A stretch of 64,000 nt of DNA from Castanea sativa (GCF_040712315.1 NC_134024.1:28077158-28141157), one strand, 5' to 3'. Numbered from the stretch's first letter, positions 21,325 through 33,394 are shown. Translations and numbers: made by a program. The notes: a model not told the origin generated them from the letters alone.

Positions 21325-23989
21325 TGTGAGAGGTCGCGAAAATTTGGGGGCCCTCTCAAAAAAAGAGATTCGGGTACTTGTAAGGGCAGCTCTCTTTTGG
21401 GTAGTGGTGTGAAGTCACCACTTATTTTTTTATACAAAAAAAATAAGAAAAAATAAATAAGATTACATGTTCCAAATATCTCGAATGTCGTTGATTGAAT
21501 AAAGAAAAGTACAATTTTGGTAAATTAAACCTTACAAGGCTTTAGGTCCTAGTTACAATCCCTAGAAAGGAATACAAAGCTTTGGTCCTAGTTACAATCT
21601 ACTAAAATTGAAAGACAAAACACTAATCTACCTATCCAAAAATCCTTAGCTCGACGGCTAGGTTATGGAATGGGAAGGTGTTAGGCACCCATTTCGCCTA
21701 GACAGAGTTTAATTTTCTAGAATCTAATGACCAATATACCCTTTTTGCATGATGTTGAATGAAATGTTGAACATACATGACAGAAACTAAACAAAAATTA
21801 ATTTAAATTAATTTTCCTTATGTATGTGTTCTCTTTTTTAAAGAAAATTCAAATCTGTTTTGAGGATAAAAAAATAGACTTGGTTTGTTAAAAAAAGTCA
21901 GATCTGTTTTTATAAAGGGAAAAGAATGATTTTACTAAAAAAATCAGATTTATTTTTATAAAGGGAAAAGAATGATTTTAGTAAAAATAATAATAATAAT
22001 AATAATAAAGAATGATTTTAGTAAAAAAAAAAAATCAAATATATTTTTAGAAAGGAAAAAGAATGAGATTTTGTTTTAAAAAATCAAATCTGTTTTTAGA
22101 TACAAAAAATAAAAAAGGACTTTTGAAAGAGGATCCACATTCATAAGATAAATTTATTATGCATGCATCACATATAAAAAAAAAACTTCAACCTAACTTT
22201 CAATCCTTTCTTTTAAATTTTAAAATCTGCAATTTTGTAATAAGGAAAACTTTTTCTAAAAAAATCAAATCTGTATTTAGTGCAAATATAGATCAATCTT
22301 GAGTTTAAAAAAAAAAAAAAAAGATCTAAAAATACAGATCAGTTTTGAGTTTTAAATAAATCAGATCTGAAAATACAGATAAGTTTTGAGTTTAAAAGAT
22401 TAGATTTGAAAATAAAACTTAATTTTGAGTTTAAAAAATCAGATCTAAAATTACAAATTAGTTTAGAGTTAAAAAAAATCAGATTTGAAAATACAGATCA
22501 GTTTTGAGTTAAAAAAGAATCAGAAATACAGATTAGTTTTGAGTTAAAAAAATCAAATATGAAAATATAGATCAGTTTTGAGTTTTAAAATAATCTTTGA
22601 TAGTCATTAGCAAATTTTGAAACTTAAGAAGAAGAATTACAATAATCAATCATCTGAGAACATGTTAAAGAAAATTGTAGCAGAGCATGGTAATTATATA
22701 TCAAGAACAAGATATAATAAAACATACTAAACATATTCATGCATCAAACAATAACAAAAATTTATTAAAGAAGAAAAGAAAAAAGAAAAAATAGAATACT
22801 TCTTGCATGAGAGTGCTCTTCTAATGAAAGAATATTTTAGAATTCAAAGAAGTTTGTTCACCTCTTTGAAGCCTAAAATACTTTACTTACAAAAAAGAAG
22901 TTCTTAAAGCAAAAACCTCCAGAACGTCTTTAATGTAAGGGGAATTGAGAAGTTTGAAGAGAAGAGCCCCTAATTCTGATTTGTTTCCTCTAATTATAGA
23001 GGTTGGGATACTTCAATGAAATCAAATACGAATTAGAATGCGTCCTTATCTCTAAGAAGTTAAAAAAGATAGGCTTTATCTCAATCAGTGAGTCCTTGGG
23101 TTGGGCCAAAAATTTGGGCCAATCGGCACTCCAAGAGTGTCGAATGGCCCTCTTGGGCGTAGAGCCCACATTTGAGTTTTGGTTCGATTAGGACTCCTTT
23201 TTTTGAGGATTTTTTTAGCCGAGAATTGTACCTAGACACATTTTTAATTCGTATTCTAAAAATTAATCCCTTTATCTGGATATTCCAGTCTTCAAAGTGA
23301 TAATTATCTTGTAGATAAATATTCCAAAAAAGCTTGATTATCCACAACTTCTTTGTTATCAGATTATCTACTTTATTCCCATGCAAACAAGTCTATTTTT
23401 AACACTAACTAACAACCAATCACAAAATTACTTAATTAATTTTTTTTTGATACAAGATAGAATTTCTACTCTACTCTAATCTAAGTGTATATGTGTGTGA
23501 AGCTCCCTTCAAGAGACTTGAACCCCGGCCGTTGCCCCCACACCCCACAAGCATTTATACTTGTTGAGTGAACATTGCACCAAGGGTGCACAGTGGTTTT
23601 TCTTTTTTACGAGTCAAAGTGACACAGGGCTAAATCTTAGTGGATCCTGGTAGCAAGACCACTCTACCACTTACAATACCCCGTCGTGTATTTACATAAT
23701 TTTAATTGTCTAACCAATCAGAGTTAATTTAACTTAATCATGCATGGTCGGTTCTACCCAAACAAAATGCATGCAGACCATGCATACTTGATCATGTGAT
23801 ATCTTCCAATCCGATGGTCCGATTTGGAAATCGAAAATACCGTCGCGACCGTTAGAACCTTAAAATCATTTTTATGATAGGCAATGAATGAATTAATGCA
23901 TGTAATGTAACTCTAAATTTTGGGTATATGAATTGTCATTCTTGTCATCTTCCAGGATTAAATTATGGGTGTAAAATCAAGTGTCTATA
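21325..23989 (-). repeat. T3 5' LTR (right), long
   Basis: About 2.66 kb, from TGTGAGAGGTCGCG to GTGTCTATA on the plus strand. On the minus strand it starts TATAGACACTTG, where the family usually starts TGTAGACAC, so the terminal G appears mutated. The end is fixed by the interrupted Athila-like frame that continues at 23990. A 23440-23690 segment (GACTTGAACCCCGGCCG) resembles another dispersed plant repeat and may be a further insertion. Only one LTR is present, so pair divergence cannot be read. Confidence 0.8.
21840..22610. repeat. Degenerate tandem repeats inside the T3 LTR
   Basis: Two A-rich series. One near 21850-22140 has AAATCAGATTT/TGTTTTTATAAAGGG with AAGAATGATTTTAGTAAAA. The second, near 22260-22600, has AAATCAGATCTGAAAATACAGATCAG followed by TTTTGAGTTT, repeated about seven times every ~40 bp. 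A short (AAT)n run lies at about 21986-22006. Confidence 0.78.
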
Positions 23990-24960
23990 CCTAGAATTAT
24001 ACAAAAGAACTTTTTGAGATGGTTTAAAAGATTTTCTTAAAATTTGTTTATCATGCAAAACCTTCATTCTTTCTTTATAAATCCTAGAATTCTCATATGC
24101 ATCACGCCGAATTTCTCCCAACTCATTCAATTGCAATTTTCTCAATAAACTAGCCTTGTCTAAGTTAAAGTTAAACATCTTTATTGCCCATTATGATTTA
24201 TGTTTCAATTCCTTAGGCAAGTGACAAGCTTTACCATAAACAAGTCTATAGGGAGACATACTGAGAATATTTTTGTAAGCAGTGCGGTACACCCAAAGTG
24301 CATCTCAAAGACCAATCTTTATGATTTGGGTTAACTGCCTTTTTCCTAATTTGTTTAGTCTCCCTAGATGGTTTGTCATTGTCCTTTAAATAAATCCTAT
24401 GAGTACATACCAATGGACTAAGACCTTTTATGTTAGCCATGTTCCTTCCTATGACACCCTTATGATTACTCAAAACATTTAGTAACTTACATTCTTGCAA
24501 GGAGTCAAGTTCAGAAGATATTACATAGGAAAAGTCTCATCGGTTCCTAGAAAAGCATACTTGAGATCATTTGGCCTAGGCTTCAACTCCCATTTAGGTA
24601 CTTGCTCACTAGATGGCAACAACTTTATCTCAAAAGGTGGCAACTCCTCATACTTCGATTTCCAGTTGCTCTCTTCCAATTCCTATGCAAATTCCAAGAG
24701 ATAATGAATGTATGCAATTTCAGAATTCTCATCAAAGTTAAAATCACATGAATTGACTAAACAAGTTTCTAAAGTTTGGTCTTGAACAATTGTTCCCCTA
24801 GTTTACTTAAAGTATTAAAAATATTAAGCTCAAGGGTCATATTGCCAAAAGATAATTTTAAGATTCCATTTCTACAATTTATCAATGCATTAGAAGTTGC
24901 AAGAAATGGGCATCCTAAAATCATAGATATTTGAGAATTAGTATTAGAAACAGGATGCAT
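23990..24960 (-). pseudogene. Athila-like Ty3/gypsy remnant interrupted by T3
   Basis: Minus-strand pieces, in coding order: protease C-terminal block (ILGCPFLATSNALINCRNG, 24769-24960), RT N-terminal region (SNHKGVIGRNMANIKGLSP, HRIYLKDNDKPSRE), then a direct jump to the integrase end (KDWSLR, a frameshifted stretch near 24260, then FNFNLDKASLLRKLQLNE and RIYKERMKVLHDK). Most of RT, RNase H and the integrase core are deleted. The integrase frame reads into the T3 LTR at 23989/23990 after KVLLYNSR, showing that T3 inserted here. The presumed duplicated site is CTAGG on the minus strand; its partner is lost. Confidence 0.82.
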
Positions 24961-24965
24961 ATGAG

Positions 24966-25316
24966 AATTTTAGGATTTTCAAAGGAACAAGCAGATCAAA
25001 CCTTGTTCATCAAGAAGGTAGATGGAGAATTGGTTGTAACTCAAGTATATGTCGATGACATAATCTTTGGGTCTATGAAAGACGATCTGGCACATTCTTT
25101 CTCTAGCATGATGCAGATTGAATTCAAGTTGAGAATGATCGGAGAGCTGAATTACTTCCTCGGTCTTCGAACTCGGCAAAATGAGTCAGGTATCTTAATT
25201 TCTCAATCTAAATATGAAAATAATCTTGTAAAGAAATTTGGTTTAGAGTCTACTAGCTCTATTAGAACTTCCATGAGCCCGAATGTTAAACTCATTGTAG
25301 ACTTGTTAGGCAAAAT
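24966..25316 (+). pseudogene. SIRE-B reverse transcriptase fragment
   Basis: Copia RT C-terminal half: GFSKEQADQTLFIKK, QVYVDDIIFGS (catalytic YVDD), ELNYFLGL, ISQSKYENNLVKKFGLES, MSPNVKL. It is open until the SIRE-A LTR starts at 25317. Sequence left of about 24966 belongs to the Athila-like remnant. Confidence 0.9.
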
Positions 25317-26296
25317 TGTTAGGACATATATAGAACTCATTAAGAGCATATGTCATGTAGAATTGGCTAATCATTTGACAAAAATCACTTTACTTGTATT
25401 TGGGTAGATTTGGGATGAGTTTAATACTTTAAGGAACAAGAGTTCAAGTCTAGTATTGAAGCCATGCAAATCTGTCCAAGAATCAAGTGAAGGAGTGCTA
25501 TTCATTAAAGCTCGACAGATATATCTGTCGAGATTTAATGTTAAATTCTCGACAGCTCTCAATAGAAGCTATATCTATCAAGAATTGAGAAATTCAGATT
25601 TCTAAATCTGTTTTTCACGCATATCCAAGCTATTTGTGAAGGGGTTTTTTTCTCATAACCCTAGACATATATAAGAATTATTTTAAGGGCCATCTAAGGT
25701 GATGCAACTTGATGCAAAGTGATTATTCACTCAAATTGTGATCAGAGACAATTTGCCCTAGTTCAACTTTCTCTTGTAGAAGCTACTGTATCTTTCCGCT
25801 GAGGGTTTTGTAACCAACAAGCTTCTTGATCTTTATCGTCTGGATGAATTGAAGAACTTTGCAGCCAACATCTTTCTTAAGTTGGTGTGTTAGTCACATA
25901 CTGGGGTCCTTGCACTGATTGGTTAGTCACGTACTTGGAGCCGTGCATTGAAAGGAGAGATTGTCACTACATTACAAGTCCAATTATGTATTGGGGTAAG
26001 GGTTTAACTTTAGGTTGGTATTAGGTATTGTGATTCCTTTTACTTGTAACTACTTGTTTTGATAATAGTGGATTCTCAGGAGTGGTGATCTTAAATTCAC
26101 CTGGTGGGGTTTTGCTTCGGTAGTTTTCCCTATTCGTAAACAAATCACCCGTGTCAAATTTATTTTCTGCTACATTTAGTTATTTGGTGATTTATTTGTG
26201 CTACTACACTTATTGCATGTAATTGAACTTAATTAATTCACTTGGCTAATTAATTGGTTAATTTACCAAAGGAGTCAATACATTCTTAGCCTATCA
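25317..26296 (+). repeat. SIRE-A 5' LTR
   Basis: 980 bp, TGTTAGGACATAT to AGCCTATCA. Contains an inverted pair GACAGATATATCTGTCGAG near 25513-25533 and the duplicated phrase 'GGTTAGTCAC(A/G)TACT' near 25893 and 25922. Confidence 0.92.
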
Positions 26297-26298
26297 AG

Positions 26299-26314
26299 TG
26301 GTATCAGAGTGGGC
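26299..26314 (+). promoter_or_regulatory. SIRE-A primer binding site
   Basis: TGGTATCAGAGTGGGC two bases inside the 5' LTR matches the usual initiator-tRNA-Met priming site of Copia elements (TGGTATCAGAGC), with one difference. Confidence 0.88.
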
Positions 26315-26368
26315 ACACTTTGATTAGGGTTAATCTTTACTGTGTGATTCATTGACCCCTAGTTTGTC

Positions 26369-28255
26369 ATGGATAGAGGACAATCCTTAATTATCCATCC
26401 TTTATTTGATGGCATTGACTATGCATACTGTAAAGTACGCATGAGAGCTTTCTTGCAGTTCTTAGATGAAAAAGTATGGGAAGCTGTGGAGATAAGTTAG
26501 ACCAAGCCAAAGGAAGCGCCGACTAATTGGGATGATGCTAAGATCAAAGCGGCAAACTTCAACTGCAGAGCATTGAATGCCTTATTCAGTGCAGTCACCA
26601 ATGAGGAGTTCAAGAAGATATCATCCACTGAAACTACTAAGGAAACATGTACTATCCTCCAGACAACCTATGAAGAGACTAAGGCTGTCAAGGATTCAAA
26701 ACTTCAAAGGCTTACCACGAGCTTTGAAGAAATTAAGATGAAAGGGGATGAGTCGTTTGATGAGTTCTATGCCAAGCTAAAGGACATAGTGAACTCTGCC
26801 TTTAATCTTGAGGAAACCATTCCCGAACCCAAGATTGTAAGAAATGTGCTTAGATCTCTTCCAGAGAGATTCCATGCCAAGATCACTGCCATTGAGGAAT
26901 CAAAGGACATTGACCAAATTCCTTTGATAGAGCTGGTTGGCAGCTTGCAAACCTATGAGTTGGGTTTGACTAGGGTTGGAAAATTAAGCAAAAGCAATAG
27001 CATGGCACTGAAGGCCAAAAGCAATGATGCTGATGAATCTTTTGATGATGAAGATTCTAAGATGAAATCTTATATCACAAGGCAGTTCAAAAAGTTCATG
27101 AAGAATGCCAATACGAAAGGATTTGACAAGGATTGAAAGCAATCCAGTTCTTTACAGTTCAAGAGTCAAGATAAAGGGAAGAAGGATGCTAGGGATGGTG
27201 GTCAGTACATTGTTCCCTCTGGACCATAATGCTTTGGATGTTAGGGTTTTGGACATATGAAACAAGAATGTCCAACTTATCTCAAGACTATTGGGAAAAG
27301 CAAGACCCTTGTTGCCACCTTGAGTGACACCGAGCCCGAGGATAATTTAGATGACAATGATCACGAGAGAATCTTGAATGCCTTCATTGCCATAGTAAAT
27401 CCTACTAAGTGGATTGTTGAAAAGGTGGATGAAGAAGAGGACTTGTGGAGTCTAAGTTTAAGAAAATGGATAAATAGGATGACATCCATACAGCCTATGC
27501 AAAATTGTACAAGGTCTCTGAAGAGCATGATAAAATGTATAGGTTGGCCACCAAGAAGCTGAGTGATGTGGAACTTGATTGAGAAGAGCTCTCCACAAAA
27601 TATGATGAATCAAATCAAACAATTGGAGTACTGTGGTTTGAGATCAATTTCTTGGCTGAAAAGACCATAGAAGCTTGAGGCAGAGCTATTTCAAGTAAGA
27701 GCTCAATTGGAGAGGACTTATAGTGCAAAGCTTGATGAGATGCTTAGCTTTCAGAAATCTGCTTCTGATAGAACTGGTTTGGGGTATGATTTTTCTTCTC
27801 ATAATATTGCTTCTTCTAGTACTACTGTGTTTATTTCACCTGCTAATAATATTAATTCTAAGAACAATGTCAAAACTGATTTAGCTAGTGAGAACATAGA
27901 TAAGAGAAAATCTATCTTAGGAGCACCTCCTAAGTTTGAAAAAATAGTGACTAAAAACCTTAGGATTAAGAAGGGAAATAACCAAAAGTCTAAACAAAAG
28001 AAGTAGCATCTCTGTCATCACTGTGGTGCTACAGGATATACTCGACGTAATTGCTACATGTGGTTAGCCACTCAACAAAGCAACAGTATGATCTCATCTG
28101 GAAATCAAAATTAGTTTCCTTCCTCTTTTGCTCCTCTTATAGATCTTTTTAAAGCCCTTATGTTCCTTTCGAACTTGAATGGTTTCAACTTTTCCCCCTC
28201 ACCACTAGATCAAGGGTTCGCTAAATGGAAAGATTCTTCCAAGGTGTGGAAGGAA
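26369..28255 (+). pseudogene. SIRE-A gag
   Basis: Starts ATG-GAT-AGA (MDRGQSL). A TAG lies at about 26498, then the UBN2-type Copia gag region runs open to 27136 (KISSTETTKETCTILQ, KLQRLTTSFEEIKM, EFYAKLKDIVNSAFNL, VLRSLPERFHAKITAIEE). A TGA ends that stretch, but the same frame continues to a CCHC knuckle from 27230 (CFGC, stop, GFGHMKQEC). A second CHHC-type knuckle is at about 28016-28055, followed by WLATQQSNS. At least four stops break the gene. Confidence 0.87.
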
Positions 28256-29967
28256 AAAGGCTCAAAGTGATTTAATCACTTTTTCTCTCTCTCCCTCCCT
28301 TTTGTTTATGCATTACTTGTGTGTTTTACTTTCATGTTTTGAGTCAGTCTAGTTTTATGCTATGCTTTGTTTAACATGTTTTTGTTTTTTTATTTTCAGT
28401 TTATTTATTTATGTATTTTTCATAAAAATAAAAACAATTTTTTATAGAAAAATAAGAAAAATACAAAAAAAGTGTGTTTTGTGTACATTGGTACTTGTAT
28501 ACTTTGGATGGCCATTAAAGCAAAGTTATCTAAACTTTGTATCTTTTGTAGCTTAGATGAGTATCTCAATGCACAACTAAGCAAATGAGCTTTATGGCTT
28601 GTGTTTGTGATGAGTACGATTAAGTAATCTTTTATATTTAACACTCATATCACTCTTTTTGACGGGAAGGACTAAAAAATCCTAAGAGAAAGACATAAAT
28701 AACCATCTCCCCATTAAAGCCCGCCAATCATGATTAACATCTGTATGCTTTGGCATAGCAAAATTAAGATGTTTAAGTTTAACATAATTGAGTATTTCTT
28801 CTCTCTCTCTCTTTCTCTCTCTTATATGCCTATGCATGATATGCTTAAAAGAAAAAAATATGCAAAGAAAAATCAAAAGTAAAAAGAATCAAAATGCTTT
28901 TAAATATGGTTGCAAGCATGTTTTCAAGAGATGTGGGAGTTATAGGATGTACCTCGAAGGTGATAGTCACCATCAAGCAATTATGATTGTGTGTGAGTTA
29001 AATTGATTTTCTCATATCTCAAATCGTCATAACATGAGACACTTATGCAATCTTGCAATGTTTTTCACACATAACACAAAAAATTCTTCGCTACTTTTGA
29101 TATATGTGCAGTTACAATGTGTTTTGGCCATCACAAGGAATACATGTATTAATGTATGTTCACTAAACTGTCTTAACTTGTTTTCAAAATATAAAATTGG
29201 TTAGACTTGTTTAGTGTGTGTATGTGTTTTGGATCTTGAATGCTTTGCGTTTTCTTATTTAGAGATGTTTTTGAAAGCTTAAAATGTTGTTTGGATCTTT
29301 GGTTGAGTAGCTTGCTTGATTGCATTCATCTCTATATGTTTTTCCTCTCTTTGAAAAACTGTTTTTATCAAGCTCGATAGCTTCTCGATAGATTCTCGAT
29401 CCATTGAGAAAGTTTCTGTTTGGCCGATAGCTTCTTGATAGCTGTTCGATCTATCAAGGTACTTCTGCCATCGACAGATTCTTGATAGTACCTCGACAGA
29501 TTTACTATCGAGAATTAGTTCTCGAAAGACCTCGACAGATCCTCGATCCATCGAGACGCGTTTTTCTTAAATAGCTTCAGCGTGAAATTAGATTCATTTC
29601 TCTCCTTTTATCTTCAACAAATAAGCTTCTTTTTCTCTCCCAAACACCTTTTCCTCGACCCCTTCACCTTCCCCACTTGGATTTTGGCCTAAACTTTGAG
29701 TTTTCCCTCTGCTATGCTTCTCTAATCCTTCATTCTTCATGCATTTCATGCATTTAGACCTAAGTTTTGGGTTTTCTTGAAATTTTTGGGGTTTTTGAAA
29801 ATCTGAGTATATTGTGAAAATTTTGGGTTGGGTTTTATTTTTATGACGTCACATGCTCATGCATTGTTCATGCATATGTACCTTTTCACTTCCATATTTG
29901 GTAACTCTGTTAATGGTGCTTTTCTGTTTGTCTCCCTTTCTCTTTCTCTCCCTCGAATAGTCTGCGC
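28256..29967 (+). other. SIRE-A 3' spacer before the env-like ORF
   Basis: Non-coding and T-rich at the start. Matches 33395-35158 of SIRE-B, for example 'TTTGGATGGCCA', 'ATGCACAACTAAGCAA' and 'TTGCAAGC(A/G)TGTTT'. In SIRE-B this sequence follows RNase H, which shows where SIRE-A lost pol. Confidence 0.8.
29330..29575. repeat. TCGATA/TCGACAG-rich palindromic array (SIRE-A)
   Basis: Repeated words of the type CTCGATAG, CTCGATCCATCGAG and TCGACAGAT on both strands, 10-20 bp apart. The reverse-strand frame across it is low complexity. Related clusters occur at 34340-34640 (SIRE-B), in the SIRE LTRs (25510-25590, 31905-32010) and at 46275-46350. Confidence 0.75.
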
Positions 29968-31157
29968 ATGACACCCAAGCGCAAAACCACTTCATCTCAG
30001 AACCTTTTTCGTTCCGGGGCATCTTTTGATCCTACTCCTCTTCATGTTTAGTTCCGTGATAAGAAGGCTTGTCAGGATTTCTCAGAGAACTTCTCCAAAC
30101 GTGGCATTCATTCGGAATGTTGCGTGTAACTATCAGATTTTTTTTTATACTACTCTTCCCACTATCATTCGCAGGAGGGAATGAGAATCTCTATGTGAGA
30201 TACCCGTGAGTTGTCCTATCGTGATCATACAGGAGTTCTACTCCAACATGCACGGTTTCGATTCCTCTGTTCCTTGTTTTATTACACATGTTCGAGGTAC
30301 ACGTATCATAGTCACTCTAGAGCTTATCTCCGAGGTGCTACATGTTCCGTGGATATCATATCTTGATTAACCTAGATGTCCACATCTAAGGACTGTATCC
30401 AAAGATGAACTTCTGTCTCTCTTTTATGAGACACCCTCTTCATGGGGTGATCGTCAAAACACCTCATGCTAGGGCTTTACAAAAGGTCCAAGGTTCCTTA
30501 ATATGGTGATGACATTCGTTCTCCATCCCTTGTCTCATTATAACTCCATTACCGAGCCTCGTTCTCGCTTTTTTGCTTTCCCTCATTAAGGACCTTACTA
30601 TAGACTTTCCCTCTCATTTCATTCTCTCCCTTATAGATGTCTATAAGTATACAGTGACCCATGATAAGCTTATATTTCCTTCTACTATCACGAGGATCAT
30701 TCGCCACTCCTCTGTTTCCTATCTCGTGTTTGCTCATTTCACCATCATAGGCGCCATCAATGCAACGTCTGTTCGGCGAAGCGAGGCCCAGCTTTGACCA
30801 AAGCAGCCACGAATCGATTCGGCGACTCTTCCACCCCCTTTCGCTCCATCCACCTCCGCTCCTTCTTTTTCTTTTATGGGTGGTGTGACGCTTGAGGTCG
30901 CCATGGCGCAACTTGAGTGCATGAATGCTCACCTCGATACACTCATTGTTGAGTTGTATCAGGTGAACACCCGCGTTAGTTGTATTGCACGACGACAGAC
31001 TCGTATGGGTAGCTTCACTGCGTCTCCATCTCCCTCTCCATCTCCATAGGCTTCAAAGGACGAGGATGATGACGATGGCTCCGGTGATGATGAGGATGAT
31101 GAGGATGAGGATGAGGATGCTAGCTCTTCCAGTGATGAGGAGATGACCATTTCTTAG
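29968..31157 (+). pseudogene. SIRE-A env-like (plant transposon protein) ORF, decayed
   Basis: Begins MTPKRKTTSS and ends with an acidic Ser/Asp/Glu tail and DEEMTIS*. The matching ORF in SIRE-B starts MAPKKSTPLK and ends MTVLQ*. Shared blocks include FSENFS/FNENFS, QEFYSN and the C-terminal region near 'MNAHLDTL'. Many stops and frameshifts occur. SIRE-type elements carry an extra ORF here that was first called envelope-like. Its family is the plant-specific 'putative plant transposon protein' domain. Its role is unknown. Confidence 0.78.
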
Positions 31158-31700
31158 TGACTTGCCGTTTGTCATTTATGACAAAAAGTGGGAGTAATGT
31201 TGAGATGAGAGTAGTTATGTACTTAGGGGGAGAGTTAGCATAGGACTTTTTGATAGGGGGAGTGTTTTATACTTTGAGGGATTTAGTGAGGATTTATGTA
31301 CTTTTCTTTTCCTTTCTTGTAGTTACATTATCCTCTTGTACATCGGTCTTGTGACCACTTAGTGATAGCAAACATTGTACTTATCTTTGATATATATATT
31401 GATGACGTTGTTATCATTTCACCCATCTCTCCTTGTGTTGTTTCTTTTCTCTCTTTATATACATGTTTCTTTATGTATGCAATCTTTTATTTCTGTTTCA
31501 CACTAAGATGCCTTAATGAGTTTTGTTTAAAGTATTTCAGAAGATAGGTTGTCAAAATCTATCATGCCATGAATTCTCTTCTTGCAAAATTTTTCAAGAG
31601 TTTGTGTTAGGATTATATTTTATTGTATTTAACAAGTGATTAAGAGTTTAGTGATTTATGACTTCTCTCATACTTCATTTGTTTATTATGGTTTTGTCAT

Positions 31701-31720
31701 GGATTGCCAAAGGAGGAGAT
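31701..31720 (+). promoter_or_regulatory. SIRE-A polypurine tract
   Basis: GGATTGCCAAAGGAGGAGAT immediately precedes the 3' LTR. SIRE-B has GGATTGCCAAATGTGGAGGT at its matching site (46066-46085). Confidence 0.85.
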
Positions 31721-32711
31721 TATTAGGACATATGTGGAACTTGTTAAGAACATATGTCATGTAGAATTGGTTAATCTTTTGACAAGACGCACTTTGCTTG
31801 TATTAGGTAGACCTAGGATGTTTTTAGTACTTCAAGGAACAAGAGTTCAAGTCTAGTGTTAAAGCCATGTAAATCTGTCCAAGAATCCAGTGAAGAAGTG
31901 CTGTTCATTAAAGCTCGATAGATAGCTCGGCAAATATATCTATTGAGATTTAATGTTTAATTCTCGACAGCTCTCGACAGAAGCTATTTCTATTGAGAAT
32001 TACGAAATTCAGATTTCCAGATTTGTTTTTCCAGCATATCCAAGGTATTTGTGTAGGGTTTCTTTTCTCACAACTCTAAATATATATAAAGATTATTTTA
32101 AGGGCCGTCTAAGGTGATGCAACTTGATGCAAAGTGATTATTCACTCAAATTGTGACCAGAGACAATTTGCCCTAGTTCATCTTTCTCTTGTACAAGTTA
32201 CTATGTCTTTGCGCCGAGGATTTTGTAACCAATGAGCTTCTTGATCTTCATCATCTAGATGAACTAAAGAACTTTGTAGCCCACATCTTTCTTAAGTTGG
32301 TGTGTTAGTCACGTACTGGGATCCGTGCATTGATTGGTTAGTCACATACTTGGAGTTGGGCATTGAAAGGAGAGATAGTCACTACATTACAAGTCCAATT
32401 GTGTATTGGGGTAATGGTTCAATTGTAGGTTGGTATTAGGTGTTATGATTCCTTTTACTTGTAATTGCTTGTTTTGATAATAGTAGATTCTTGGGAGTGG
32501 TGACCTTAAATTCACCCGGTGGGATTTTACTTCGGTGGTTTTCCCCATTTGTAAACAAATCACCTGTGTCAAATTTATTTTCCGCTGCATTTAGTTATTT
32601 GGTGATTTGTTTGTGCTACCATGCTTATTGCATGTAATTGAACCTAATTAATTCACTTGTCTAATTAATTGGTTGATTTAACAAAGGGGTCAATACATTC
32701 TTGGCCTATCA
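31721..32711 (+). repeat. SIRE-A 3' LTR
   Basis: 991 bp. It starts TATTAGGACATATG where the 5' copy starts TGTTAGG, and ends GGCCTATCA. It shares its full length with 25317-26296, with scattered substitutions and small indels. Confidence 0.9.
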
Positions 32712-33394
32712 AAAACTATAGATCATACTCTCTATAGAAGCATGATATGTAGTCTCCTTTACCTCATTGCTAGTAGTCTTGACATTAGTTACAGCGTTGG
32801 AGTGTGTGCTCAATACCAAGCCAACCTAAAAGATTCTCATGTTACTGCTGTCAAGCATATCATTAAATACGTTAAATCCACTAGTAAGTTTGGTGTTTGG
32901 TATGATAAGTACACAAATGATATTTTGGCTGGGTAATCTGATGCTGACCGGGCTGGTAATGCTGATGATTGTAAGAGTATTTCTAGTGGGTGTTTCTATT
33001 TGGGAAATAATCTTGTCTCATGGATGAGTAAGAAGCAAAATCCGATATCTCTTTCCATTGCTGAGGCTGAAACTACATTGCTCCTGGTAGTTGTTGCACT
33101 CAACTCCTCTAGATGTAGAAACTTCTACTTGATTATGGTATTTGTCAAAAACATCTCACCATATATTGTGACAATACAAGTGCCATTAATATCTATAAAA
33201 ATCTTGTTTGTCAGTTTTGAACTAAACACATTGAGATCCGACATCACTTCATTCGTGAGTTGGTTGAAGATGACACTCCCACTCTTGAGTTCATTAACAC
33301 TAATGATCAGAAGGCTGATATTTTCACAAAACCATTAGATGGTCATCGGTTTGAATTCTTACGCCAAAACATTGGTGTAATCTCTTTGGCATAA
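32712..33394 (+). pseudogene. SIRE-B RNase H end of pol
   Basis: Continues the RT frame cut by SIRE-A: TLYRSMICSLLYLIASSLDISY, VTAVKHIIKYVKST, then SDAD-like and WMSKKQNPISLSIAEAE, ending ADIFTKPLDGHRFEFLRQNIG and a stop. Frameshifts break the frame between about 33080 and 33270. Copia RNase H degrades the RNA strand during reverse transcription. Confidence 0.87.

Larger units (their letters stand above)
15926..23989 (-). mobile_element. T3: truncated Tat/Ogre-like Ty3/gypsy element
   Basis: Minus-strand remnant keeping its 5' LTR (right), primer binding site, gag, protease, linker and the first part of RT. It stops abruptly at about 15926, where WAKL-intron-like sequence begins, so most of pol and the 3' LTR are lost. 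The long LTR, the GTGGCGACTCCACT primer site and protease motifs such as LLGRPLIHD and AVPSSLHQK are those of Tat/Ogre-like elements. The right edge is precise: it interrupts an Athila-like integrase frame. Confidence 0.85.
25317..32711 (+). mobile_element. SIRE-A: pol-deleted SIRE/Maximus-like Copia element
   Basis: LTRs at 25317-26296 and 31721-32711 are flanked by AAAAT (25312-25316) and AAAAC (32712-32716), one mismatch. It is inserted in the SIRE-B pol gene, whose codons resume exactly after the 3' copy of the duplication. Inside are the primer site, a broken gag, a long non-coding spacer and an env-like ORF remnant. Integrase, RT and RNase H are absent: gag ends near 28255, and sequence matching the post-pol spacer of SIRE-B starts within ~150 bp. 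It would need enzymes from another copy to have moved, unless pol was lost after insertion. Confidence 0.9.

Noticed and set aside
23440..23700. Segment with GACTTGAACCCCGGCCG and tRNA-like wording
   Set aside because: No tRNA cloverleaf could be drawn; more likely a dispersed repeat within the T3 LTR, boundaries unclear.
29279..29551. 90-aa minus-strand ORF
   Set aside because: Open only because of the TCGATA palindromic repeats; no matching ORF in SIRE-B.
30959..31150. Minus-strand Ser-rich ORF
   Set aside because: Antisense shadow of the acidic tail of the SIRE-A env-like ORF.
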